From contig NZ_JBHULM010000011.1 of NCBI RefSeq assembly GCF_042684485.1, positions 248,001 through 312,000 on the forward strand: DNA of 64,000 nucleotides, read 5' to 3'. The notes beneath the pieces are model-generated. The model was not told the DNA's origin and searched no databases. It was given only the letters and a program-made list of their open reading frames with translations. The translations under genes were made by a program, and so were the position numbers. The stretch is from Oceanihabitans gracilariae. Lineage in GTDB: Bacteria > Bacteroidota > Bacteroidia > Flavobacteriales > Flavobacteriaceae. Positions 50,884 through 59,431 of this stretch are shown piece after piece (within the stretch, counting starts at the first letter, position 1; each line of letters starts with the position of its first letter).

Positions 50884-51912
50884 ATGGGATTTTTTGACTT
50901 CTTAACCGAAGAGATTGCAATAGATTTAGGAACTGCAAATACTTTAATTATTCATAATGATAAAGTAGTTGTAGACAGTCCGTCCATAGTTGCTAGAGAT
51001 AGAATAACAGGAAAAATTATTGCTGTTGGTAAAGAAGCAAGTATGATGCAAGGAAAAACGCATGAAAACATTAAAACTATTAGACCATTAAAAGATGGTG
51101 TAATTGCAGATTTTGATGCTTCAGAGCAAATGATCAGCATGTTTATTAAAAACATTCCAGCTTTAAAAAAGAAACTTTTTACTCCAGCATTACGTATGGT
51201 AATTTGTATTCCTTCAGGAATTACAGAAGTAGAAATGCGAGCAGTAAAAGAAAGTGCAGAGCGTGTAAATGGTAAAGAAGTTTACTTAATACATGAGCCT
51301 ATGGCTGCTGCAATTGGTATTGGTGTAGATATTATGCAACCAAAAGGAAACATGATTGTTGATATTGGAGGTGGTACTACAGAAATTGCAGTAATAGCTC
51401 TTGGTGGTATTGTTTGTGACAAATCTGTAAAAATTGCAGGTGATGTATTTACAAATGATATTATTTATTACATGCGTACACAACACAATTTATATGTTGG
51501 TGAGCGTACTGCCGAAAAAATTAAAATTCAAATTGGTGCTGCAACAGAAGATTTAGATCTTCCGCCAGAAGATATGAGCGTTCAAGGTCGTGACCTATTA
51601 ACAGGAAAACCAAAGCAAGTACAAATATCCTATCGTGAAATTGCTAAAGCTTTAGATAAATCTATTCTTCGTATTGAAGACGCTGTAATGGAAACCTTAT
51701 CACAAACTCCTCCAGAATTGGCAGCAGATATTTATAACACAGGAATCTACCTTGCAGGTGGAGGATCTATGCTACGTGGTTTAGACAAACGTTTATCGCA
51801 AAAAACAGACTTACCAGTTTATATTGCAGAAGATCCATTACGTGCTGTTGTTCGTGGAACCGGAATTACACTTAAAAACTTAGCTAAATTCAAAAGCGTA
51901 TTGATTAAATAA
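50884..51912 (+). CDS. mreB: Rod shape-determining protein MreB
   Basis: The 342-residue actin homologue has IAIDLGTANTLI (phosphate 1), IDIGGGTTEIAVIALGG-like phosphate 2 at MIVDIGGGTTEIAVI, and AGGGSMLRGLDKRL near the C-terminus. It forms membrane-bound filaments that direct wall synthesis. It is the first of five genes (mreBCD-mrdA-rodA) with short gaps or overlaps. A near-consensus -7 box TACCTTTA lies at 50837-50844. Confidence 0.97.
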   Translation: MGFFDFLTEEIAIDLGTANTLIIHNDKVVVDSPSIVARDRITGKIIAVGKEASMMQGKTHENIKTIRPLKDGVIADFDASEQMISMFIKNIPALKKKLFTPALRMVICIPSGITEVEMRAVKESAERVNGKEVYLIHEPMAAAIGIGVDIMQPKGNMIVDIGGGTTEIAVIALGGIVCDKSVKIAGDVFTNDIIYYMRTQHNLYVGERTAEKIKIQIGAATEDLDLPPEDMSVQGRDLLTGKPKQVQISYREIAKALDKSILRIEDAVMETLSQTPPELAADIYNTGIYLAGGGSMLRGLDKRLSQKTDLPVYIAEDPLRAVVRGTGITLKNLAKFKSVLIK

Positions 51913-51931
51913 GAGTAATACCCATTAAATC

Positions 51932-52753
51932 ATGCAGCAAATAATTAATTTTATACTACGTAACAAATCGTTTTTGTTATACATATTGCTGTTTATAATA
52001 TCTATTTTTTTTACTATTCAAAACCACTCATACCAAAGAAGTAAGTTTGTAAACTCTGCAAACTTTTTATCAGGAGGTGTTTATAATAAAGTAAATAATA
52101 TTAATAAGTATTTTAGTTTAAAAGAACAAAATCTTTTACTTCAAGAAGAAAATAATAAGCTAAAATCTGTACTTTATAATACAGTTACAGAATCTAAACC
52201 TAGTTTTATAGACAGCCTTTCGTATACTTCTATTTACCAGTTTACTCCTGCTTTAGTTATAAAAAACAACTATACCTTTAGCACCAATATTTTATTAATT
52301 GACAAAGGAAAACGCGACAGTATAAAACAAGATTATGGCGTAATTACCTCTAAAGGAATTTTAGGTATTGTTGACCATACAAGCAAAAAATACGCAACGG
52401 TACTTTCTATATTAAATACCAAAAGTAAAATTAGTGCACAGTTAAAAAGAACCAATCACTTTGGTACCTTAAAATGGAATGGAAAATCACCAGAATTGGT
52501 GCAATTGGTAGATATATCATCTAAAGCAAAATTAATACAAGGAGATACTATTATTACTTCTGGTCGTTCTGCCATTTTTCCTAAAGGAATTCCTATTGGT
52601 ACTATTCAAGACTTTAAGCTAGATGCTGCTGAAGATTTTTACGAAATAAACATTGCTTTATTTAATGACATGACCAATATTGAACACGTGTACATTATAG
52701 AAAATAAAGATGCAACAGAAATTAACAACCTAATAAACCCTGTTAATGAATAG
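51932..52753 (+). CDS. mreC: Rod shape-determining protein MreC
   Basis: The 273-residue protein has one N-terminal helix (about 13-30), a coiled coil (about 55-85, LKEQNLLLQEENNKLKSVL) and a beta-rich periplasmic domain with VIKNNYTFSTNILLIDKGKR, KGILGIVDHTSKKYATVLSI and a C-terminal GRSAIFPKGIPIGTIQDF. It activates PBP2 within the elongasome. It lies 19 bases after mreB and overlaps mreD by 8 bases. Confidence 0.95.
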   Translation: MQQIINFILRNKSFLLYILLFIISIFFTIQNHSYQRSKFVNSANFLSGGVYNKVNNINKYFSLKEQNLLLQEENNKLKSVLYNTVTESKPSFIDSLSYTSIYQFTPALVIKNNYTFSTNILLIDKGKRDSIKQDYGVITSKGILGIVDHTSKKYATVLSILNTKSKISAQLKRTNHFGTLKWNGKSPELVQLVDISSKAKLIQGDTIITSGRSAIFPKGIPIGTIQDFKLDAAEDFYEINIALFNDMTNIEHVYIIENKDATEINNLINPVNE

Positions 52754-53252
52754 CATCATCACTACTAATATTCTTCGGTTTATAACACTAGTATTTGCCC
52801 AAGTACTTGTGCTTTCGCATATTAATTATTTAGGCTACTTAAATCCATATATCTATATTCTGTTTGTGCTTTTATTTCCTGTAAAAAACAACAGAATGGT
52901 ATTTTTACTTTTAAGTTTTTTATTAGGTATAACTGTAGATATGTTTTTAGACTCAGGAGGTATGCATGCAGCAGCTTGTGTCACTATAGCTTTTGTAAGA
53001 CCTGCAGTTTTAAAATTTTGTTTTGGTGCAGTTTATGAGCACCAAACCATAAAATTTAATCAAGTAGATTTTGGCGCTAAACTAACATATATTAGCATAC
53101 TTACTGTAACACATCACTTAATCTTATTTCTTTTAGAAGTTTTTAACTTTTCTAAAATACTTTTAGTGCTTCAAAAAACGTTATTCTCAAGTATATTTAC
53201 TATTATACTATGTGTTTTAGTAACCATTATATTCAGCAGAAAAACTAAATGA
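52746..53252 (+). CDS. mreD: Rod shape-determining protein MreD
   Basis: The 168-residue protein has about five membrane helices and the MreD-like PYIYILFVLLFPVKNNR and LLGITVDMFLDSGGMHA segments. It is an inner-membrane partner of MreC and PBP2. The start overlaps the mreC end and its end overlaps mrdA by four bases, which suggests coupled translation. Confidence 0.93.
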   Translation: MNSIITTNILRFITLVFAQVLVLSHINYLGYLNPYIYILFVLLFPVKNNRMVFLLLSFLLGITVDMFLDSGGMHAAACVTIAFVRPAVLKFCFGAVYEHQTIKFNQVDFGAKLTYISILTVTHHLILFLLEVFNFSKILLVLQKTLFSSIFTIILCVLVTIIFSRKTK

Positions 53253-55177
53253 GACAATTATTACTTTTCATTTCCATAATTTTTGTTGGTATTCTTTTTA
53301 TTTCTAGACTTTTCTATCTACAAGTATATCAAGATAATGCCAATAATTTATATGAAGATAACGCCATACGTAAGGTATATGATTATCCTAAACGTGGTTT
53401 TGTTTATGACAGAAACGGAAAACTTCTAGTTTCTAACCAACCGTCTTATGATGTGATGGTAATTCCGCGTGAAGTAAAACCACTAGATACTTTAGAGTTT
53501 TGTTCGCTTTTAAAAATAGACAAAGAGCAATTTATTAAAACCTACAAAAAAGCATATAGATATTCTCCTAGATTGCCTTATGTTTTTCTTCCGCAGTTAT
53601 CTAAAGAAGACTATGCGGTTCTTCAAGAAAAAATGCGAAAATTTGAAGGTTTCTATATTCAAAAACGTTCCTTAAGAAATTATGAAACCACTATTGGTGC
53701 TAATGTACTTGGTGATATTGGTGAAGTAAACCAAAGAATCATGAATAAAAATCCCTACTACAAAATGGGAGATTTAATTGGTATGCAAGGTATTGAGGCT
53801 TCCTATGAAAAAACACTACGTGGTGTAAAAGGTATTAAATTCATACAAAAAGATAGATTTAACCGAAATATTGGTCCTTATAAAGATGGTAAGTTTGACA
53901 CTTTACCAGAACCAGGAAAAGACATTAAAACCACCATTGACGCAACGTTACAAGCCTATGGCGAAATACTTATGCAAAACAAACGTGGTGGTATTATAGC
54001 AATTGAGCCTAGTTCTGGAGAAATACTATCTATGGTTTCTGCTCCAACCTACAACCCAAATTTATTGGTTGGTAGAGATCGCTCTAAAAACTTTACCAAG
54101 CTGTATAATGATTCTATTGCAAAACCTTTGTTTAATAGAAGTTTACAAGGTGTATATGAACCTGGTTCTCCTTTTAAATTAATGAATGCCTTAGTAGCCT
54201 TACAAGAAGGTGTTATTTCTACAGATGAAAAAGTAACGTGTTATGCTGGTTATAAATACGGAAATAGGTTTATGAAATGCCACTGTAGAGTTGGAACAAG
54301 AAACGACATGGTTCATGGTATTCAAGAATCTTGTAATGCGTATTTTGCAACCGTTTACAGAAGAATTTTAGACAAGCCTGAAAACGCTTCTATAGGTATT
54401 AATGTATGGAGTAATCATGTTAAAAGTTTTGGTTTAGGAAACTTTTTAAATAACGATTTATACGTTGGTCAAAAAGGAAGAATTCCAGATAGAAATTATT
54501 ATAACAGAATATATCCTAACACCTTCTACTCTACATATACCATTTCTAATGCCATTGGTCAAGGTGAAGTAGCAACAACACCTATACAATTAGCAAATAT
54601 GATTGCTGCTATTGCTAATAGAGGCTATTATTTTACACCACATATTATTAAAGAAATTAAAGGCGAAACTTTAGATCCAAACTTTACTACACCTAAATAC
54701 ACCACAATAGATAAGCAGCACTTTGAACCTGTAATTGAAGGTATGCAACATGTATACACACATGGTACAGCTAAGCATTTACAAATTCCAGATATTGATA
54801 TTTGCGGAAAAACAGGTACTGTAGAAAATTTTGTAAAAATAGACAGTGTAAAAACACAACTTACAGACCATTCTATATTTGTAGCCTTTGCACCAAAACA
54901 CGATCCTAAAATTGCCATTGCTGTGTTTGTAGAAAATGGATATTGGGGAGGACGTTTTGCTGGACGTATTGCCAGCCTAATGATTGAAAAATATATTAAA
55001 GGAGAAGTTACAAGAACAGATTTAGAAAACTGGATACTAAATCACAGTTTAGAAGACGAGTATGCTAAACCATATTCTGGAAAACCTTTTGATATTAATG
55101 GAAAAACAAAACTTCAAGTAATACCTCCAGAAGAAGCAAATAAACTCAAAGCACAAATCAAAAAATTAGATTCATAA
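53249..55177 (+). CDS. mrdA: Penicillin-binding protein 2 (transpeptidase)
   Basis: The 642-residue class B PBP has an N-terminal anchor, a dimerisation (pedestal) region and a transpeptidase domain. The active-site motifs are visible: YEPGSPFKLM (SxxK), QESCNAYF (SxN) and ICGKTGTVEN (KTG). It crosslinks peptidoglycan for cell elongation together with RodA. It overlaps mreD and precedes rodA by three bases. Confidence 0.97.
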   Translation: MRQLLLFISIIFVGILFISRLFYLQVYQDNANNLYEDNAIRKVYDYPKRGFVYDRNGKLLVSNQPSYDVMVIPREVKPLDTLEFCSLLKIDKEQFIKTYKKAYRYSPRLPYVFLPQLSKEDYAVLQEKMRKFEGFYIQKRSLRNYETTIGANVLGDIGEVNQRIMNKNPYYKMGDLIGMQGIEASYEKTLRGVKGIKFIQKDRFNRNIGPYKDGKFDTLPEPGKDIKTTIDATLQAYGEILMQNKRGGIIAIEPSSGEILSMVSAPTYNPNLLVGRDRSKNFTKLYNDSIAKPLFNRSLQGVYEPGSPFKLMNALVALQEGVISTDEKVTCYAGYKYGNRFMKCHCRVGTRNDMVHGIQESCNAYFATVYRRILDKPENASIGINVWSNHVKSFGLGNFLNNDLYVGQKGRIPDRNYYNRIYPNTFYSTYTISNAIGQGEVATTPIQLANMIAAIANRGYYFTPHIIKEIKGETLDPNFTTPKYTTIDKQHFEPVIEGMQHVYTHGTAKHLQIPDIDICGKTGTVENFVKIDSVKTQLTDHSIFVAFAPKHDPKIAIAVFVENGYWGGRFAGRIASLMIEKYIKGEVTRTDLENWILNHSLEDEYAKPYSGKPFDINGKTKLQVIPPEEANKLKAQIKKLDS

Positions 55178-55180
55178 TAT

Positions 55181-56458
55181 ATGTTTAGACAAACAGATAG
55201 ACATTTTAAATTTGATTGGATAACCATCATTTTATTTTTGATTTTAGTAGGCTTTGGGTGGATGAATATTTTATCGGCTTCGCATATAGGACCAACTATT
55301 GACTATTTTGACATTTCACAACCTTACGGAAAACAATTAATGTTTATTGGTTTAACCGTTTTACTTATCATATTCATTCTATCTATTGATGCTAAGTTTT
55401 ATGAGCGGTTTTCTAGTTTAATTTTTATTTTCTCTATGCTATCCTTAGCAGGACTATTTCTCTTTGGTAAAAACGTAAACGGAGCAACCTCTTGGTATGG
55501 TATTGGCGGCATGACCTTACAACCTAGTGAGTTTGCCAAAGCTGCTACTGCATTGGCTGTTGCTAAATATATAAGTGATTTAAACACAGATATAAAAACC
55601 TTTAAAGACCAAATAAGAGTTTTTATCATCATCATCATTCCTGCAGTATTAATATTATTACAAAATGATGCAGGAAGTACGCTAGTTTATGGTTCTTTCT
55701 TTTTTGTTTTGTATCGAGAAGGACTGCCAAAAATATACTTAGTTTTAGCTTTAACTATAGTTTCAATTTCTGTTTTAGCATTAAAATTTGGACCCATAAT
55801 TACTTCTATTATAGCTGTAGTGTTTATCATTACTAACTATTTTCTTAAAAAAAAGAAGCCTGTAATTTTACAACCTATCTTAACCACTATAGCTTGTATT
55901 ATAATTGCTTTTGGAATAAAATTTTTCTACCAAAACGTACTACAACCACACCAACAAGATAGAATAAGCCTTTGGTTACGCCTTGAAAAAGATCCGCAAA
56001 AAATTGCACAAATGCGTAGAGATATTTTATACAATCTCTATGAATCTGAAAAAGCAATTAGCTCTGGAGGTTTTGCTGGTAAAGGTTTTTTAGAAGGAAC
56101 AAGAACTACAGGTAAATTTGTACCAGAACAGCATACAGACTACATATTTAGTACTGTTGGTGAAGAATGGGGTTTTTTAGGAAGCATCTTTGTTATTATT
56201 GTATTTATACTTTTAATGCTACGTGTTCTTAGATTGGCAGAATTACAAAAATCGCAATTTAGTAGAGTTTATGGATACGCTGTAGCATCTATATTATTCT
56301 TTCATTTTATGATTAATATTGGTATGGTTATGGGCTTAATACCTACAATTGGTATACCACTACCCTTTTTTAGTTATGGTGGTTCTGGACTTTGGGGTTT
56401 TACCATTTTACTATTTATTTTTATTAAGCTTGACTCTAACAGAATCAATGAATGGTAA
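55181..56458 (+). CDS. rodA: Rod shape-determining glycosyltransferase RodA
   Basis: The 425-residue SEDS protein has about ten membrane helices. Conserved segments are NGATSWYGIGGMTLQPSEFAK (split here as NGATSWYGI and LQPSEFAK), ALILLQNDAGSTLVY-like PAVLILLQNDAGSTLVYG, the periplasmic FVPEQHTDYIFS and IPLPFFSYGGSGL. It polymerises glycan strands from lipid II as partner of PBP2. It closes the elongasome operon; a strong terminator follows. Confidence 0.97.
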   Translation: MFRQTDRHFKFDWITIILFLILVGFGWMNILSASHIGPTIDYFDISQPYGKQLMFIGLTVLLIIFILSIDAKFYERFSSLIFIFSMLSLAGLFLFGKNVNGATSWYGIGGMTLQPSEFAKAATALAVAKYISDLNTDIKTFKDQIRVFIIIIIPAVLILLQNDAGSTLVYGSFFFVLYREGLPKIYLVLALTIVSISVLALKFGPIITSIIAVVFIITNYFLKKKKPVILQPILTTIACIIIAFGIKFFYQNVLQPHQQDRISLWLRLEKDPQKIAQMRRDILYNLYESEKAISSGGFAGKGFLEGTRTTGKFVPEQHTDYIFSTVGEEWGFLGSIFVIIVFILLMLRVLRLAELQKSQFSRVYGYAVASILFFHFMINIGMVMGLIPTIGIPLPFFSYGGSGLWGFTILLFIFIKLDSNRINEW

Positions 56459-56472
56459 GAAAAGTAACGCAT

Positions 56473-56516
56473 AAAAAAAGCGTCTTGAAATAAAATTATC
56501 AAGACGCTTTTTTTTT
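56473..56516. terminator. Bidirectional terminator between rodA and gldC
   Basis: Stem AAAAAAGCGTCTTGA / TCAAGACGCTTTTTT with A-runs and T-runs on the two sides, in a convergent position, so it can stop transcription from both directions. Confidence 0.9.
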
Positions 56517-56532
56517 GTATTTAAAGAAAAAC

Positions 56533-56868
56533 TTATTTCTTTTTTAGCTCTAATTTTTCAGCAAAATAATCACAAAAATCTTTCATTGTTGCAGTCATTT
56601 TTTCATCTTGAGTTGCTCTATTAAAAGTATTTGACATAGCTACAAGAGTTTGATGAAAAAACACCTTCATCTCATCTACAGGCATATCTTTTGTCCAAAG
56701 ATCAATACGTAGCATTTCTTGCGTATTACTATCCCAAACAGAAAGCATCATTGCTTTTGCTTCTTGTTCACTAATACCTCCATCTTCTGCTGTCCACATT
56801 AATTTTTCAGGTACTCTATTTTCGTCTAACTCTACGTTTAATTCAATTTTTGATGTAATTTTAGCCAT
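56533..56868 (-). CDS. gldC: Gliding motility protein GldC
   Basis: The 111-residue protein has no signal peptide. The GldC core is TSKIELNVELDENRVPEKLMW, here split around EKLMW, followed by DGGISEQEAKAMMLSVWD and LRIDLWTKDMPVDEMKVFF. Its role is poorly known, although mutants in Flavobacterium spread less well on agar. It starts within the gldB stop codon (one-base overlap) and so is cotranscribed with gldB. Confidence 0.96.
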   Translation of the reverse strand: MAKITSKIELNVELDENRVPEKLMWTAEDGGISEQEAKAMMLSVWDSNTQEMLRIDLWTKDMPVDEMKVFFHQTLVAMSNTFNRATQDEKMTATMKDFCDYFAEKLELKKK

Positions 56869-57830
56869 TATAATTCTGGTTTAAATCTTGATTTATTAAA
56901 TATTTCTTCGGCAGTATTTGTAAGCATTTCTTTTAAAGAAACATCGTTATTTTCCATATACGCTCTTACAATTTGCCATCCTATGTATTGCCCTATTCTT
57001 CCTGGCGATTCTCTATCTATTTCTACTAAGTTAAATTTTGAAAAAGGTGCATCTGTTATAAACCTATTTACCAATTTAGCATCTGTACTATACAGTAATT
57101 CACGTTCTACAAAATATGTCCAAATCTGTCCTTCATTTGCCTTTGACCAGTTTAATTGGTCTTGTGTATAGCCAATTTTTTCTGCATCTGTTTTAAACGG
57201 AATCATGATATCTTTAAAATACAATTGCTTCCCAAAGTAAATCATTTCGTCTAAAAATGTTTTATTTTGCTTCGGAAAGATATAATTTTCAGCATATTTT
57301 GAAGCAAAATCTACCACAATTTGGTTTTCGGTAAAATTAGCAGCCAAATATTTTTGAATTCCACTGTAAAAAAAATGATCACTTCCCAAATAGGTATCTA
57401 TTGAAATAAGTGAAATAGTATCTGTAACAATTACTTTATTTCTGTAATCTACAAAAGAGGTAGCACTTACTACTCGTGGTATTTTAAATTCTGGAAAATA
57501 ATATTTTACATGTTGAAAAAAGCTTTTCATTTCTCCTTCTACCAAGTCTAGGTTAGGGTACACTTTTTCAACTTCTTTATTTAACTCTATTTGTATGGTA
57601 TCTTGCATTTTAGCAATCCAAAAAGAATCTGCATACTTTTTAGAGAACATAAACGGAAAAGATGCTTTCAATTTTGGTAATTCGTTTGGTTTTGCGTGCG
57701 CAAATGCTAAATCAAAGCGCTCTATAGCAACAGACATTTCCATATTCGAAATTTCTTTTTCTATTCTAGCGTCTTTTTTACAGGAAACGCATAAAACAGC
57801 AACAAAAAGAAATAAAAATATATTCTTCAT
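56868..57830 (-). CDS. gldB: Gliding motility lipoprotein GldB
   Basis: The 320-residue protein starts with the lipoprotein signal LFVAVLCVSCKKD (Cys17). GldB-family motifs include IERFDLAFAHAKPNEL, the central ISIDTYLGSDHFFYSGIQ and the C-terminal SPGRIGQYIGWQIVRAYME. It is needed for gliding motility. The order gldB-gldC, divergent from nadE, is as in Flavobacterium johnsoniae. Confidence 0.96.
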   Translation of the reverse strand: MKNIFLFLFVAVLCVSCKKDARIEKEISNMEMSVAIERFDLAFAHAKPNELPKLKASFPFMFSKKYADSFWIAKMQDTIQIELNKEVEKVYPNLDLVEGEMKSFFQHVKYYFPEFKIPRVVSATSFVDYRNKVIVTDTISLISIDTYLGSDHFFYSGIQKYLAANFTENQIVVDFASKYAENYIFPKQNKTFLDEMIYFGKQLYFKDIMIPFKTDAEKIGYTQDQLNWSKANEGQIWTYFVERELLYSTDAKLVNRFITDAPFSKFNLVEIDRESPGRIGQYIGWQIVRAYMENNDVSLKEMLTNTAEEIFNKSRFKPEL

Positions 57831-57861
57831 AAACTTATTTTTATTTAAAGCGATATTGAAT

Positions 57862-57869
57862 TATTTTTG
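57862..57869 (+). promoter_or_regulatory. -7 box for nadE
   Basis: TATTTTTG matches TAnnTTTG and lies 41 bases before the nadE ATG. It is only five bases from the opposing gldB box. Confidence 0.45.
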
Positions 57870-57874
57870 TTAGG

Positions 57875-57882
57875 CAAAGGTA
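57875..57882 (-). promoter_or_regulatory. -7 box for gldB-gldC
   Basis: The minus strand reads TACCTTTG, a perfect TAnnTTTG match, 44 bases before the gldB ATG. Confidence 0.55.
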
Positions 57883-57910
57883 CTATTCTTTGTTTTAAAA
57901 TCTTTATAAA

Positions 57911-58699
57911 ATGCAAACAGAAAAAGTAGCACAACATATAGTAAATTGGTTAAAAGATTATGCATTAAACGCAAAAGTGAATGGTTTTGTTGTTGGTGTT
58001 TCTGGCGGAATTGATTCTGCAGTAACATCTACGCTTTGTGCAGAAACCGGATTAGACGTTTTATGTATTGAAATGCCAATTCATCAAGCTGCAAGTCACG
58101 TTAGTAGAGCACATGAGCATATTGAGCAATTAAAAAAACGATATACAAACGTAAGAGACACGAGAACAGACTTAACGCCTGTTTTTGAAGAATTTAAAAC
58201 AGAAGTATCTCTTGATGCAGACCAAGCAACAGTAGATATGGCTTTAGCAAATACAAGAGCGCGTTTACGTATGGCTACTTTATATTATCATGCAGGTTTA
58301 TATAAATTATTGGTTGCAGGAACAGGAAACAAAGTAGAAGATTTTGGTGTAGGTTTTTATACCAAATATGGTGATGGTGGCGTAGACTTAAGTCCGATTG
58401 CCGATTTATTAAAATCTGAAGTATACCAATTAGGTACCTATTTAAAAGTACCAGAATCTATTATGAAAGCAGCACCAAGTGATGGTTTATTTGGAGACGC
58501 AAGAAGTGACGAAGACCAAATTGGTGCCTCTTACCCAGAACTAGAATGGGCTATGCAAATGCAGGATGAAGGGAAAACCGAAGAGGACTTTACCGGAAGA
58601 CAAAAAGAGGCTTTTAAAATTTATAAACAATACAATACAGCCAATAAACATAAGATGGTTGCTATTCCTATTTGTACCATACCAAAAGATTTAAAATAA
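57911..58699 (+). CDS. nadE: Ammonia-dependent NAD+ synthetase
   Basis: The 262-residue protein is the short, ammonia-dependent form. It has the ATP-pyrophosphatase P-loop VGVSGGIDSAVTS near residue 28 and the C-terminal NKVEDFGVGFYTKYGDGGVD and APSDGLFGDARSDEDQIG. It lacks a glutaminase domain, so ammonia comes from solution or another enzyme. It makes NAD+ from deamido-NAD+. It is divergent from gldB. Confidence 0.96.
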   Translation: MQTEKVAQHIVNWLKDYALNAKVNGFVVGVSGGIDSAVTSTLCAETGLDVLCIEMPIHQAASHVSRAHEHIEQLKKRYTNVRDTRTDLTPVFEEFKTEVSLDADQATVDMALANTRARLRMATLYYHAGLYKLLVAGTGNKVEDFGVGFYTKYGDGGVDLSPIADLLKSEVYQLGTYLKVPESIMKAAPSDGLFGDARSDEDQIGASYPELEWAMQMQDEGKTEEDFTGRQKEAFKIYKQYNTANKHKMVAIPICTIPKDLK

Positions 58700-58804
58700 T
58701 ATATTTTCTTTTTACGTAAGAATTCACTACATTTACTTAACGACTAATAGCAAAACGTCTGTTGTTTTCTTCAACAGTTATAACGAATTTAAAAAATTAA
58801 AGTT

Positions 58805-59431
58805 ATGATTAAACTGTTGGTAGTAGACCATCATCCTATAATTAGGAAGGGTCTAGATCTACTATTTATTACGTCGTCTAACATTCAAGTAGTGGGTTCA
58901 CTAGATAATGGTGAAGCTATTTTTGAATTCTTAAACAAGAATAAAGTAGATATTATTATTTCTGAAATTGACTTACCTAAGCTTAATGGCATCACTGCTT
59001 TACGAAGGCTTAACAAAGAGTATCCTGATGTTAAAGTTATTATGTTTAGCGCACAGCCTGAAGAGGTGTATGCTATGAACACTATAAAAGCAGGTGCTTC
59101 TGGGTATTTATGTAAAACAGCCAATATAATAACACTTAAAGAAGCTATTTTAAAAGTGTATGGTGGTGGTATTTACTTAAGTAATAACCTTGCGCAACGC
59201 TTGGCTATTGGTAAACGCGTTAGCAGATCTGGTAATTTTTACAAAAAACTTTCTACAAGAGAAATTGAGGTTTTAAAACTTATTTCGTCTGGTAGAAAAA
59301 ACAAAGAAATTGCTAAAGAGCTTAATATAAACGAAAAAACGGTTAGTACTTACAAAGCGCGTTTAATGAAAAAGCTTAACGTTACCAATATTGTAGACTT
59401 AATTAATAGAGCAAAGTTATTAGAGTTATAA
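58805..59431 (+). CDS. NarL/FixJ-type response regulator with a non-canonical receiver
   Basis: The 208-residue protein has an N-terminal receiver (1-120) and a LuxR-type helix-turn-helix (about 145-205, LSTREIEVLKLISSGRKNKE). In the receiver the acidic pair is D8-H9 in place of two acids. The phosphoacceptor position is Glu54 (DIIISEIDLP) in place of Asp, while the lysine in GYLCKTA is kept. It may be a pseudo-receiver, active without phosphorylation, or be regulated by another route. No histidine kinase gene is adjacent. It overlaps the dnaG end by six bases. Confidence 0.92.
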   Translation: MIKLLVVDHHPIIRKGLDLLFITSSNIQVVGSLDNGEAIFEFLNKNKVDIIISEIDLPKLNGITALRRLNKEYPDVKVIMFSAQPEEVYAMNTIKAGASGYLCKTANIITLKEAILKVYGGGIYLSNNLAQRLAIGKRVSRSGNFYKKLSTREIEVLKLISSGRKNKEIAKELNINEKTVSTYKARLMKKLNVTNIVDLINRAKLLEL

